Origin: Flavobacteriales bacterium
Lineage (GTDB): Bacteria > Bacteroidota > Bacteroidia > Flavobacteriales_F > PHOS-HE28
DNA length: 64,000 nt
Assembly: GCA_016700415.1 (NCBI GenBank)
Contig: CP065018.1
Location: forward strand, 3,354,001-3,418,000
Direction of reading: 5' to 3'
The position numbers and the translations under genes are program-made. Positions within the stretch are counted from its first letter, which is position 1. Each line of letters opens with the position of its first letter. Below are positions 41,685-51,662 of this stretch, one piece after another. Under the pieces are notes generated by a model that saw only the letters and a list, made by a program, of their open reading frames with translations, was not told the DNA's origin and did not search any database.

Positions 41685-44600
41685 ATGCTGAGAAGATTAT
41701 GCTCGGCCGCTGTCATCGTCATTTGCAGTGCGCTCGGTCTGAATGCCCAAGTGGGCTCAGGAACCCTCCAAGGCACCGTCAAGGACAAGAAGTCGGCGGA
41801 ACCCCTACCATTTGTGTCCATCGTGTTGGAGAACCGGGGTGCCAAGGTGGCCTCAGGCCAGTCCGACTTCGACGGCAACTATAAGATCAGTCCGATCGAA
41901 CCGGGCACCTATGACGTCACCGTGAGCTACGTGGGCTATCAGCCCACCAAGGTCACCGGCGTGGTGGTGAACAGCAACAAGATCACCTTTCAGGATTTCG
42001 ACCTCAATAGCGGGGTGGAACTTTCCGATGTGGAGGTGATCCGTTACAAGGTGCCCCTGATCGATAAGGACGGCGGTGCATCGGGGACCACCGTGACCAG
42101 GGACCAGATCGCCAAAATGCCGACACGCTCGGCCAGTGCGATCGCCACGACAGTGGCGGGGGCAAGCACGGCGGGTACCGGTGGCGGCATCAGCATCCGG
42201 GGCGCACGTTCGGAGAACACCTATTACTATATAGACGGTGTGAAGGTCCCGGCAGGTGCGGGCATCGGCCTGCCCAAGAGCGCCATTGAGGAAGTTCAGG
42301 TGATCACCGGCGGTGTGCCCGCCAGTTACGGTGACGTTACCGGGGGCTTGGTGAACATCACCACGCGCGGACCCAGCCGCAGCTTCTTCGGGGGCGTGGA
42401 ATATCTTACCTCCGGTTACAAGACCGGTCCGGATATCACGGACATCACCGGATTGGACAAGTATGCCTTCAATCAGCTGGAGGCGAGCCTGTCAGGCCCC
42501 TTGTTCTTCAAGAAGGACAGCCTCGGTAATAAGGAGAAGCCGTTGTTGGGCTTTTTCTTCAGCGGGCAGGCAACGGACGTGGTGGACGGCGGCCCGCTCT
42601 GGGGGGGCGACCTCCGCGTGAAGCCGGGGGTCCGGGACCAGTTGCTGAGCACGCCCTACCGCGTGGTGAACGTGGCGGGCAATCCCGTGGTGCGCTATAA
42701 TTCGGACTATCTGCGTGCCGATGACGTGGAGCGGATCGATACCCGCCAGAACGCCAGGAACAGGAGCGCGCTCGCTTCCGGCAAGATCGACATCACCACC
42801 ACGCCCACCATCAACCTGTCCGTGGGCGGGTCCATGGACCTGAGCAACAACCAGAGCTTCAACCGGAACAACTCCCTGCTCAACGCGGAGAACAATACCG
42901 AATTCCACAACAGCACATGGCGCACCTTCCTGCGCTTCACTCAGCGCTTCAACAGCAAGGAGGAAAGTGCTGAGGACCACGGTAAAGGAGGTATCAAGAA
43001 CGCGTATTACAGCATTCAGCTCGACTACTCCCGGTTCAGCCAGAAAAGCGAGAGTGAGTCCCATGGCGACAATTTGTTCGATTATGGCTACCTCGGGAAG
43101 TACACCACCGACCGCGTGCCCACCTACAACCAGCTCAGCGGCAAGCAGACGGGCTTCATGGACACCCAGGTCCACTTCACGCCTTCGGACCAGAACCCCG
43201 ATGCTGCGGCCTTCCCGGAACAGTATTTCTCACTTTTCCCCGAAGGGTCGCAGTTCTACCAGAATTTCCTCAACGTTCAACAGAACGGTGGCCTGTTGAA
43301 CGGCCAGGTGCCCGGGAGCGTGTATAACCTCTGGAACAACGTAGGCGGACTGAGCAATCAATATTCAAGCTACCAGTCCGATCAAGCACGGGTATCAGCG
43401 ACCGGTGCGGCGGATATCGGCAAGCACGCCGTGAGCATAGGTGTGGAGTACGAGCAGCTTACCCAGCGCTCCTATGTACTGGCGCCGGTCGGGCTTTGGA
43501 CCCGTGCACGCGCGCTCACCAACTTCCACTTGCGGGAGCTGGACAGAAGTGACTCCACCATCGTGCAGGGCCCGTTCGGTGTGATCTACACCAACTACAG
43601 CCGCTTGGTCGGTGATGACCAGACGGTGTTCGACTACAACTTGCGGCAAGCCCTCGGCCTCGACCCGCGCGGCAAGGACTTCATCGATGTGGACGCCTTG
43701 GACCCTTCTGTGTTCTCCCTGGACATGTTCTCACCGGACGAACTGATCCAGGACGGGAACGGAGGCATGATCAACAGCTACTACGGTTATGACTACACCG
43801 GCAAGAAATTGAAGAGCCGCCCCAGCTTCTCCGATTTCTTCAATGATTTCAAGCTGATCGGCAACGATTCCTCCTACACGCGCTTGCAAGCGCCGTTCCA
43901 GCCGATCTACGTGGCCGGCTACGTCATGGACAAGTTCGCCTTTGACGACATCATCTTCAACGTGGGCGTCCGCGTGGACCGGTATGATGCCAACCAGAAC
44001 GTGCTGAAGGATCCCTATCTCTGGCGCCCGGCCTACAAGGCAGGCGATGGGCAGGTGCAGGACCTGTACAACGGCAATAACCCACGACCGAGCAACATCG
44101 GCGACGACTACGTGGTGTACGTGAACAACAGCGCCGATCCCACGGCCATCGTGGGCTATCGGGACGGTGACAACTGGTACAACGCACAGGGTGAGACCGT
44201 GGTGGACCCCTCCGTTCTGCGCCAATCGGACGGCATCCAGCCTTATCTGGTAGACTACAATAACGACCCGGCCGGCAGCCTGACCGGCTCGAAATTGCGT
44301 CAGGAGGCCTTTGAGGTATACAACCCGAAAGTGAACGTGATGCCCCGCATCGCCTTCTCGTTCCCCATCAGTGATGAGGCCGTCTTCTTCGCGCACTATG
44401 ACATCCTCACCCAACGTCCCACGGGCTTCAGCCGGTTGGACCTCTTAGGCTATGCGTATATCGAGAACACGGGGAACATCCTGACCAATCCCAACTTGAA
44501 GCCCACCAAGACGATCGACTATGAGCTGGGCTTCCAACAGGTGCTCAGCAAGTCCTCCTCGCTGAAGCTCTCCGCCTACTACCGTGAGCTGCGTGACCAG

Positions 44601-45392
44601 ATCCAAGTGCGGAACGTGGCCCAGGCCTGGCCCACCACCTACCGCACATACGACAACGTGGACTTCGGCAACGTCATCGGCTTCACCACCACCTATGACC
44701 TGCGCCGCACCAAGAACGTCTGGTTGCGCGCCAGCTACACCCTGCAGTTCGCCAAGGGCACCGGCTCCGACCCCAACACGACGCTCTCCCTGATCAACGC
44801 CAACCAGCCCAATTTGCGCACCATCTTCCCGCTCAGCTTCGACCAGCGCCACCGCTTCCAAGGCACCGTGGACTTCCGCTACGGCGAGGGCAGCGACTAC
44901 AATGGCCCGATGCTCTTCGGCAAGAAGATCTTCCAGCGCACGGGCATCAACGTGGTGGCGGACCTCGGCAGCGGTACGCCGTACAGCCGTTCGTCCCGGG
45001 TATACAACGAGGGCGAGGGCAGCGGGACCTATCTCTTGGACGGCTCGCTCAACGGGGCCAACCTGCCGTGGCAGTTCAACACCAGCCTGGTGGTGGACCG
45101 CGACATCCCGCTGGTGTTCGGCAAGGATAAGGGTGACAAGGCCAAGCGCACCAACCTGAACATCTATCTGCTGGTCAGCAATGTGTTCAACACCCAGGTG
45201 ATCACGAACGTTTACCGCGCCACCGGTGCGGCGGATGACGACGGCTTCTTGGCCTCCTCCGAATATGCGAGCTACATCGCCTCCAAGAATGATCCCCAGA
45301 GCTACAGTGACCTTTACGCACTGAAAGTGGATTCCCCTTACAACTACGGAGCGCCGCGTACCATCCGACTGGGCGCACGCTTCGATTTCTGA
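41685..45392 (+). CDS. large TonB-dependent receptor-like outer-membrane protein
   Basis: The protein is 1235 residues long. It has a signal peptide (MLRRLCSAAVIVICSALGLNAQ), a CarboxypepD_reg domain (LQGTVKDKKSAEPLPFVSIV), a plug with GISIRGARSENTYYYIDGV and VPASYGDVTGGLVNITTRGP, and a very long barrel ending RTIRLGARFDF. It is longer than ordinary receptors and closer in size to SusC-type proteins, yet no SusD follows. Instead a giant T9SS cargo gene and a PorV/PorQ-like gene come next on the same strand with gaps of 24 and 18 bases. The ligand is unknown; a role together with the surface protein downstream is likely. TATCTTTA at 41631 is a near-consensus promoter box. Confidence 0.88.
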   Translation: MLRRLCSAAVIVICSALGLNAQVGSGTLQGTVKDKKSAEPLPFVSIVLENRGAKVASGQSDFDGNYKISPIEPGTYDVTVSYVGYQPTKVTGVVVNSNKITFQDFDLNSGVELSDVEVIRYKVPLIDKDGGASGTTVTRDQIAKMPTRSASAIATTVAGASTAGTGGGISIRGARSENTYYYIDGVKVPAGAGIGLPKSAIEEVQVITGGVPASYGDVTGGLVNITTRGPSRSFFGGVEYLTSGYKTGPDITDITGLDKYAFNQLEASLSGPLFFKKDSLGNKEKPLLGFFFSGQATDVVDGGPLWGGDLRVKPGVRDQLLSTPYRVVNVAGNPVVRYNSDYLRADDVERIDTRQNARNRSALASGKIDITTTPTINLSVGGSMDLSNNQSFNRNNSLLNAENNTEFHNSTWRTFLRFTQRFNSKEESAEDHGKGGIKNAYYSIQLDYSRFSQKSESESHGDNLFDYGYLGKYTTDRVPTYNQLSGKQTGFMDTQVHFTPSDQNPDAAAFPEQYFSLFPEGSQFYQNFLNVQQNGGLLNGQVPGSVYNLWNNVGGLSNQYSSYQSDQARVSATGAADIGKHAVSIGVEYEQLTQRSYVLAPVGLWTRARALTNFHLRELDRSDSTIVQGPFGVIYTNYSRLVGDDQTVFDYNLRQALGLDPRGKDFIDVDALDPSVFSLDMFSPDELIQDGNGGMINSYYGYDYTGKKLKSRPSFSDFFNDFKLIGNDSSYTRLQAPFQPIYVAGYVMDKFAFDDIIFNVGVRVDRYDANQNVLKDPYLWRPAYKAGDGQVQDLYNGNNPRPSNIGDDYVVYVNNSADPTAIVGYRDGDNWYNAQGETVVDPSVLRQSDGIQPYLVDYNNDPAGSLTGSKLRQEAFEVYNPKVNVMPRIAFSFPISDEAVFFAHYDILTQRPTGFSRLDLLGYAYIENTGNILTNPNLKPTKTIDYELGFQQVLSKSSSLKLSAYYRELRDQIQVRNVAQAWPTTYRTYDNVDFGNVIGFTTTYDLRRTKNVWLRASYTLQFAKGTGSDPNTTLSLINANQPNLRTIFPLSFDQRHRFQGTVDFRYGEGSDYNGPMLFGKKIFQRTGINVVADLGSGTPYSRSSRVYNEGEGSGTYLLDGSLNGANLPWQFNTSLVVDRDIPLVFGKDKGDKAKRTNLNIYLLVSNVFNTQVITNVYRATGAADDDGFLASSEYASYIASKNDPQSYSDLYALKVDSPYNYGAPRTIRLGARFDF

Positions 45393-45416
45393 TCCCACAC
45401 TGAAAGGCCCGATACC

Positions 45417-48400
45417 ATGAACACGCTTCGCACCACCTCCTTGATCCTCGCCATGCTGGGCGCCGCCGCGCTTTCCGCACGTGAGGTGCCCGGGCTTCCC
45501 GAACTGCACGCCAGTGGCTCAGCCAATGAATCCGGACGGGCGGCGCCATGTTCCCCCGCCACCGCCTCCAATGAGCTGGACCTGAACAATGTACGCGCCC
45601 GGATCGAGACCGGTGGCAACATGTGGGAGGACCGGACAGGTTCCTCCGGACCGGCATACGAGGTGCCCAAGACACCGGATAAAACAGGCCCCAATGCGCT
45701 ATTTGCGGGTGCCTTGTGGATGGGCGGCCTCTCGCCGGACAACACGCTGAAGCTGGCCGCCGTGCGCTTCCGCCAAATAGGCAACGACTATTGGCCCGGC
45801 CCGCTCACCGCGTATGACACCTTGACCGGCGAAGGGGATGCCTCCGTGGACGGTACCGTCTGCACCGCGTTTGACAAGACCTGGAAGACCATGCGCAACG
45901 ATGCCCAGATGCAGGATGCCTACTTCCGCTGCTTGGCCGATCCCTTGTGCGATGCGAGCATCGATTTCCAAGGCTACTCCGTCCCCGGTTACTTCTTTGA
46001 CTGGCCCGCCCATGGCGACGTGTCCAAGGGGCAGGACTATCACTTGGCCCCATTTTATGATTCGCCATACAGTGAGCAGGACGTGTATGACCCGGAGAAC
46101 GGGGACTATCCCGGATACGATCTGGCCGGCGTGATCGATTGCAAGGCGAAGCGCCGTGAGGACGCGATCCCGCTCTTTGGCGACCAGAACATCTGGTGGG
46201 TGTTCAACGACAAGGGCAATACGCACACCGAGTCGGGCGGGCAGCCCATCGGCATGGAGATCCGTGCCCAGGCCTTCGCCTTCAGCACCAACGACGAGGT
46301 GAACAACATGACCTTCTACAACTACGTGTTGATCAACCAAGGCACACAGACGCTCACCCAGACCTACTTCGGCCAATGGGTGGACGTGGATCTCGGCGGC
46401 GCGAACGACGATTACGTGGGTTGCGACGTGGAGCGCGGCCTTGGCTATGGCTACAACGGGGACCCCGTGGACGCCGATGCCAACGGCCATCCGGGCTACG
46501 GCGGACCGAACCCGCCCCCTCCCGCCGTGGGCGTTGACTTCTTTGAGGGACCCTACCAGGATTACGACGGCTTGGACAATCCCTTGACCACCAACTGCCA
46601 GAATGCCCGCGATTCCTTGGGCATCCCCTATGCCGGCATCGGTATCGGATATGGGGACAGCGTTCCGGACAACGAGCGCTACGGGATGCGTGCCTTCGTG
46701 TACCACAACAATGCCGGTGGAGCACAAGGCGATCCCAACAACGCGGGCCAGTACTATAACTATTTGAAGGCGATCTGGGGCGACAACACCCTGATGACCT
46801 TTGGAGGGAGCGGCTATAGCAGTTCGGGCGGTGGGACACGCTCGTATTACATGTTCCCGGGCACATCCGATCCCTTGGGTTGGGGTACCGATTGCACGCC
46901 CCAGCCGCTGTGGGACGAAGTATCCGCAGGTAATGCCCCCGAGGACCGTCGCTTTATCCAGAGCGCTGGACCCTTCACGTTGGAACCCGGTGCGTATAAC
47001 AACATCACCGTTGGGGTGGTGTGGGCACGTGCCTCCAGCGGGGATGTGCAGGCCAGCGTGAACCTGATGCGCAAGGCGGACGACAAGGCCCAATCGCTTT
47101 TTGACAACTGCTTCCGCATCCTCAACGGGCCGGACGCCCCGGAACTGACCATCCAGGAACTGGACCGTGAGCTGATCCTCTACGTGACCAATCCGCTGGG
47201 AAGCAACAACTACAATGAGGAATATGTCGAGATCGATGCCACCATCCCGCCGACCAGCGAGGTGACCACCTATGAGATCGATTCCTTGTTCGATGATAAC
47301 GGGAATTATGTGGGGGTCTTCCAAGTGCCCACGGGTACCTCCACGCAGAACAACGACCGGATCTACCGCTTCCAAGGCTACCAGATCTTCCAGGTGAAGG
47401 ATGCGACGGTATCCCCGGACGAGCTCGGTAACACGGACAAGGCCCGCTTGGTCGCCCAGGTGGACATTGAGGACGGCATCACCCAACTGATCAATTGGGA
47501 ACAGGACGCGGAAGTGAACCTTCCCATTCCGAAGGAAAAGGTCTTCGGCGGTGACAGCGGCGTGGTCCATTCCTTCCGGATCCTCAAGGATGAGTTCTCC
47601 ACCACGGACCCCACGCTGAAGAACTTCCAGACCTACCACTACATGGCCCTTGCCTACGGTTACAACCAGTATCAGCCTTACGATCCGGCGACGCTCACGG
47701 GCCAGCCCTATCCGTATCTCGCAGGCCGTAAGTCGCCCACGGGCTCCATCCGGTCCTACGCGGGCATTCCGCACAAGCCCAGTGTGGAGAACGGCGGTAC
47801 GGTGCTGAACGCACAGTATGGCGACGGTTTCGTCATCACCCGCCTCGAAGGGCAGGGCAATGGTGGCAATGAGGTGGCCGTGGCAACCTCTTCCCTGAAC
47901 GAGATCGTGAATTCCACGATCGGTCGTGTGGACGAGATCAAGTATCAAAAGGGACTGGCCCCCGTGGATGTGAAGGTGGTGGACCCCTTGAAGGTGCCAT
48001 TGGGCAACTTTGAACTTTGGGTAAAGGACACCACCACGGTGCCTTTACCGAACCATCCGGAGCAATATCCGCGCTTGGAGGACGCTAGCTGGATGCTGGT
48101 GCGGCTTAGCGATTCGCCCACGGACGCGGACACCGTACGGTCCACGCGTGCCATCCAACTCCCTAACGAGCAGCTGATCCCCCAGTGGGGCATCTCGGTC
48201 TCGATCACGCAGACCGGCTTTAGCCTTGGTGAGAAGTACGCCGATCCGGTCGGCAGCTTGAAGGAGCCGAGCGGTACGGACTGGTACGCGGGTATCCCGG
48301 ATCAGGAGGGTGAACTGGTCCAGAACTGGATCCGATCGGGCAATGCGATCACCGACATCACGCTCAATTACCCGGACTACAACAATGTGGACCCTGAACA

Positions 48401-49610
48401 GAGGTACGAGCGTGTGCTTGGCGGCACATGGGCACCGTGGGCGCTGGTGGGCCGTAATGCGTTCCAACCGGGTTCGGAGGAATCTTCCATCAGAAACCAA
48501 CAGCTCAGTTCTTCGATCAGTGACATCCCCAGCTTACAGGTGGTGATCACCCCGGACAAGAGCAAATGGAGCCGGTGCATCGTGGTGGAGCAAAGTGATT
48601 CCGCAGCATATACCAGCCCGGCCAATGTGAAGAAGTTGTACATGCGCCCCCAGGCCAGCGTGGACAAGAACGGCCTTACGGCGACGGATCCGGGTGCCAA
48701 CGTGGACGAGGCGAACCTGGTGGACCCTATTGGGATGAGCTGGTTCCCTGGCTATGCAGTGGACATGGAGACCGGGGAGCGCCTGAACGTCTTCTTCGGT
48801 GAGAACAGCTTCACCGGCGGCGGTATCGGCAGGGACATGCTGTGGAACCCCAGCGACCAGCTGTACAGCCAGAACGGCAGTACCATGTTCGGAGGGTCCC
48901 ATTGGATCTATGTCTGCAGGAATGTGCGGAGGGTCACCTCCACTGCCTTCTTGGCGAATAACAGGATGCCGCAATACGATCAATGCGCCTTCGCCCGTGA
49001 AAAGATGGTCGGGAACATCACTTCCTCGGTCGCTGAAGTGTACAGGGGCGTGGCCTGGGTGGGATCCGCACTGCTCACTGAGGGTATGCATATGAACACA
49101 CCGCAGGAAGGACTGGTGCCGTCCGAGCTCCGCCTTCGGATGGGTGTGAACAAGCCCTACAATGTCTACGGCCAGCCATTTACCGCTTATGTACCGGAGG
49201 TCGTTCCGGTACGCAATGGAGGCTTGCCGCTCTATACGTTCAGCACGGGCGAGTCCACAGCGCTAACGAACGTTACCGATGTGGGCAAGGAAGGCCTGGA
49301 CCTGATCGGCGTGGTACCGAATCCCTACTATGCCTACAGCGGGTATGAGACCACCCGCTTGGACAACCGGGTGAAGTTCATCAACCTGCCGAAGACCTGC
49401 ACCATCAGTATCTATACAGTAAGTGGGACGCTGGTGCGCAAGTACAGGAAGGACAATGAACTCACCTATCTGGATTGGGACCTGAAGAACAACTACAACG
49501 TCCCCATAGCCGGCGGCACATACTTGTGCCACATCGAGGCCCCTGGCCTGGGCGAGCGGGTCATCAAATGGTTCGGCGTGATCAGGCCCGTCGATCTCCA
49601 GAATTTCTAA
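45417..49610 (+). CDS. giant secreted protein with FlgD-like/T9SS C-terminal domain
   Basis: The 1397-residue protein has a signal peptide (MNTLRTTSLILAMLGAAALS) and no recognisable enzyme domain. The N-terminal 600 residues include ALFAGALWMGGLSPDNTLKL and many aromatic/Asp/Gly-rich stretches (ENGDYPGYDLAGV, NPPPPAVGVDFFEGP). The C-terminus reads LIGVVPNPYYAYSGYE, VKFINLPKTCTISIYTVSGT and YLCHIEAPGLGERVIKWFGV, the FlgD-like beta sandwich used as a T9SS sorting domain. Such proteins occur in Bacteroidota and Ignavibacteria beside a TonB-type receptor and a PorV-like protein, as here. It is probably surface-exposed, with unknown function. Confidence 0.82.
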   Translation: MNTLRTTSLILAMLGAAALSAREVPGLPELHASGSANESGRAAPCSPATASNELDLNNVRARIETGGNMWEDRTGSSGPAYEVPKTPDKTGPNALFAGALWMGGLSPDNTLKLAAVRFRQIGNDYWPGPLTAYDTLTGEGDASVDGTVCTAFDKTWKTMRNDAQMQDAYFRCLADPLCDASIDFQGYSVPGYFFDWPAHGDVSKGQDYHLAPFYDSPYSEQDVYDPENGDYPGYDLAGVIDCKAKRREDAIPLFGDQNIWWVFNDKGNTHTESGGQPIGMEIRAQAFAFSTNDEVNNMTFYNYVLINQGTQTLTQTYFGQWVDVDLGGANDDYVGCDVERGLGYGYNGDPVDADANGHPGYGGPNPPPPAVGVDFFEGPYQDYDGLDNPLTTNCQNARDSLGIPYAGIGIGYGDSVPDNERYGMRAFVYHNNAGGAQGDPNNAGQYYNYLKAIWGDNTLMTFGGSGYSSSGGGTRSYYMFPGTSDPLGWGTDCTPQPLWDEVSAGNAPEDRRFIQSAGPFTLEPGAYNNITVGVVWARASSGDVQASVNLMRKADDKAQSLFDNCFRILNGPDAPELTIQELDRELILYVTNPLGSNNYNEEYVEIDATIPPTSEVTTYEIDSLFDDNGNYVGVFQVPTGTSTQNNDRIYRFQGYQIFQVKDATVSPDELGNTDKARLVAQVDIEDGITQLINWEQDAEVNLPIPKEKVFGGDSGVVHSFRILKDEFSTTDPTLKNFQTYHYMALAYGYNQYQPYDPATLTGQPYPYLAGRKSPTGSIRSYAGIPHKPSVENGGTVLNAQYGDGFVITRLEGQGNGGNEVAVATSSLNEIVNSTIGRVDEIKYQKGLAPVDVKVVDPLKVPLGNFELWVKDTTTVPLPNHPEQYPRLEDASWMLVRLSDSPTDADTVRSTRAIQLPNEQLIPQWGISVSITQTGFSLGEKYADPVGSLKEPSGTDWYAGIPDQEGELVQNWIRSGNAITDITLNYPDYNNVDPEQRYERVLGGTWAPWALVGRNAFQPGSEESSIRNQQLSSSISDIPSLQVVITPDKSKWSRCIVVEQSDSAAYTSPANVKKLYMRPQASVDKNGLTATDPGANVDEANLVDPIGMSWFPGYAVDMETGERLNVFFGENSFTGGGIGRDMLWNPSDQLYSQNGSTMFGGSHWIYVCRNVRRVTSTAFLANNRMPQYDQCAFAREKMVGNITSSVAEVYRGVAWVGSALLTEGMHMNTPQEGLVPSELRLRMGVNKPYNVYGQPFTAYVPEVVPVRNGGLPLYTFSTGESTALTNVTDVGKEGLDLIGVVPNPYYAYSGYETTRLDNRVKFINLPKTCTISIYTVSGTLVRKYRKDNELTYLDWDLKNNYNVPIAGGTYLCHIEAPGLGERVIKWFGVIRPVDLQNF

Positions 49611-49628
49611 GTCATCACACTTGGTACA

Positions 49629-50696
49629 ATGTTGAACAGCATGAGGATGAACATTACTGGAGCGCGGATGATGGCGGGCATCGGCTTGGCCTTGATCGCC
49701 GGCAGTGCCATGGCGGGCAACCCGGACCGTGTCGGTTCCGCAGGCGCTACGCAACTGTTGGTGAACCCATGGGCCCGCAGCAACGGCTGGTCACTGGCCA
49801 ACACATCGACCCTGCGAGGGGCCGAGGGCATGTTCGGCAACGTGGCCGGTCTGGCCCATGTGCGCAAGACCGAGGTGCTGTTCACCAGTACGCGATGGCT
49901 TGAGGGCAGCGGGGTGAAGATCAACGCAGTGGGTTTCGGGCAGAAGCTCGGGGAGAGCGGCGTGATCGGCCTCACTGCCAGCACTTTTTCTTTCGGTGAT
50001 ATCCCGGTGACCACCGTGGACCAGCCGGAGGGTGGCTTGGGCACGTTCAGTCCTTCGCAGTCCAACATCGGCTTGGCCTATGCAAAAGCCTTCTCCAACA
50101 GCATTTTCGGAGGTTTGCTCGTGCGCGTGGTATCGGAATCCATCGCCAACGTGCGCACATCCGGCGTCTGTTTCGATGCGGGCATCCAGTACGTCACCGG
50201 GCCCACGGAGAACATTCACTTCGGCATTGCACTGAAGAACGTGGGGCCCGCCATGAGGTTCAGTGGGGACGGCCTCGCCGTGCAAGGTCTGTTGGTCGCG
50301 GGCGACCATACCCTCACGTTGGAGCAGCGCTCGGCCCAATTCGAGCTGCCCTCGATGATGAACATCGGTGCCGCCTACGACTTCAACATCTCCGAACTCC
50401 ATCGGTTCACCCTCGCGGGCACCTTCATTTCCAACTCCTTCACCAAGGACCAGTTCGTGCTGGGCGCGGAATATGCCTTCAAAAAAATGCTCCATGTGCG
50501 TGGCGGTTATCTCTATGAGAAGGACGTGACCGACAAAGAGCAGCGTGAAACGGTGTTCACCGGCCCAAGTGGTGGCATCAGCCTGGACTTCCCCTTCGGC
50601 AGCGAGAAGAAGAGCGTGATCGCCATCGACTATGGCTATCGCGCCACCAACCCGTTCAGCGGGGTCCACAGCATCGGTATTCGATTGAGCCTATAA
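49629..50696 (+). CDS. PorV/PorQ-family outer-membrane protein
   Basis: The 355-residue protein has a signal peptide ending SAMAGNPDRVG and then a 14-strand-like barrel. It carries phrases typical of the PorV/PorQ (UPF0164) family: GAEGMFGNVAGLAHV, KTEVLFTSTRWLEG, IGLAYAKAFSNSIFGGLLVR, FGIALKNVGPAMRFSGDG and RGGYLYEKDVTD. PorV shuttles T9SS cargo from the translocon to the attachment complex, and PorQ-like paralogues are poorly known. It follows the giant T9SS cargo by 18 bases and may be its dedicated partner. An inner ATG at 49644 is an alternative start. Confidence 0.85.
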   Translation: MLNSMRMNITGARMMAGIGLALIAGSAMAGNPDRVGSAGATQLLVNPWARSNGWSLANTSTLRGAEGMFGNVAGLAHVRKTEVLFTSTRWLEGSGVKINAVGFGQKLGESGVIGLTASTFSFGDIPVTTVDQPEGGLGTFSPSQSNIGLAYAKAFSNSIFGGLLVRVVSESIANVRTSGVCFDAGIQYVTGPTENIHFGIALKNVGPAMRFSGDGLAVQGLLVAGDHTLTLEQRSAQFELPSMMNIGAAYDFNISELHRFTLAGTFISNSFTKDQFVLGAEYAFKKMLHVRGGYLYEKDVTDKEQRETVFTGPSGGISLDFPFGSEKKSVIAIDYGYRATNPFSGVHSIGIRLSL

Positions 50697-50717
50697 GGCC
50701 CGGAAATACTACCTTTG
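50685..50717 (+). promoter_or_regulatory. promoter (TTG-N22-TACCTTTG) for greA
   Basis: TACCTTTG at 50710-50717 is a perfect -7 box, with TTG at 50685-50687 at 22-base spacing. It begins inside the end of the PorV-like gene and abuts the terminator hairpin at 50717-50743. Confidence 0.5.
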
Positions 50718-50743
50718 AAAAAGGACCCGACGGGTCCTTTTTC
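50717..50743 (+). terminator. rho-independent terminator of the T9SS/PorV operon
   Basis: AAAAAGGACCC-GACG-GGTCCTTTTT forms a tight hairpin ending in a T-run, 20 bases after the PorV-like stop. The greA -7 box ends where the hairpin begins, so greA transcripts would start within the stem and not form it fully. Confidence 0.85.
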
Positions 50744-50799
50744 AGTGTGAGCACCTATCAAGCCTTTCAATGCCTTCCGCCTGGCCACGGCGGACCAAA

Positions 50800-51273
50800 A
50801 TGAGCACGATCGCCTATTACACCGAAGAGGGTCTGAAGAAACTTCAGGATGAACTGCATCACCTGAAAACGGTAGACCGGCCCCACATCAGTAAACAGAT
50901 CGCGGAAGCCCGTGACAAGGGAGACCTGAGCGAGAACGCGGAATACCATGCGGCCAAGGAGGACCAAGGCTTGTTGGAAGCCCGCATCGCCAAGATGGAA
51001 GAGGTACTGGCAAGCGCCCGCGTGATCGATCCGGACCAAGTGGACACCGACAAGGTGTACATTCATTGCACCGTCAAGGTGCGCCAATCGGGCGGCAAGA
51101 TGGAGCGCTCCTTCACATTGGTCGCCGAAAGCGAGGCGGACCTGAAGACCGGCAAGATCAGCGTGAACTCGCCGATCGGAAAAGGTCTGCTGGGCAAGAA
51201 GGTCGGCGAGGAGGCGGAGATCGTTACGCCCAATGGCGTAACGAAGTTCGAGGTCATGGAAATTTCCCGCTGA
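50800..51273 (+). CDS. greA: transcription elongation factor GreA
   Basis: The 157-residue protein has the N-terminal coiled coil with KQIAEARDKGDLSENAEYH, whose Asp and Glu at the tip act in RNA polymerase's active site, and the C-terminal FKBP-like domain with NSPIGKGLLGKKVGEEAEI and NGVTKFEVMEI. It rescues backtracked polymerase by stimulating transcript cleavage. ATG at 50800 is the family start. The HIT gene starts one base within its stop (TGATG). Confidence 0.97.
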   Translation: MSTIAYYTEEGLKKLQDELHHLKTVDRPHISKQIAEARDKGDLSENAEYHAAKEDQGLLEARIAKMEEVLASARVIDPDQVDTDKVYIHCTVKVRQSGGKMERSFTLVAESEADLKTGKISVNSPIGKGLLGKKVGEEAEIVTPNGVTKFEVMEISR

Positions 51274-51662
51274 TGGCCAGTATTTTCACACGGATCATTC
51301 AGGGTGAGATCCCCTGCCACAAGGTGGGCGAGGACGACCGCTACCTCGCGTTCCTGGACATCAACCCGTTGCGGGAGGGCCATTCCTTGGTGATCCCGAA
51401 GCTGGAAGTGGACAAGTTCTTTGATCTCCCGCAGGACGTCCTTGCGGGCATCATGCCTTTCGCCCAAGGTGTGGCAAAGCGCATTGCCGCCGTGGTGCCC
51501 TGCGACCGTATCGGGGTGAGCGTGGTGGGGCTGGAAGTACCGCATGCACATGTACATCTCATCCCTATCGATTCCATCTACGACATGGATTTCTCCAAGC
51601 CGAAGGTGAAGATGACGAACGAGGAGTTCGCAGCCTTGGCCGAGCGGATCCGAAACGCTTGA
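51273..51662 (+). CDS. HIT-family nucleotide hydrolase
   Basis: The 129-residue protein has FTRIIQGEIPCHKVGEDDRY at the N-terminus, FLDINPLREGHSLVIPK in the middle and the histidine triad EVPHAHVHLIPI near the C-terminus. This is the Hint branch of the HIT superfamily, which hydrolyses adenosine 5'-phosphoramidates and related substrates. It overlaps the greA stop by one base and is co-transcribed with it. One Cys (IPCHKV) is at a common zinc position in the family, though the partner Cys is not obvious. Confidence 0.92.
   Translation: MASIFTRIIQGEIPCHKVGEDDRYLAFLDINPLREGHSLVIPKLEVDKFFDLPQDVLAGIMPFAQGVAKRIAAVVPCDRIGVSVVGLEVPHAHVHLIPIDSIYDMDFSKPKVKMTNEEFAALAERIRNA

Noticed and set aside
45699..47948. 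749-codon minus-strand open frame inside the giant T9SS gene
   Set aside because: No domain or signal peptide, antisense composition, and the sense gene has a signal peptide and sorting domain.
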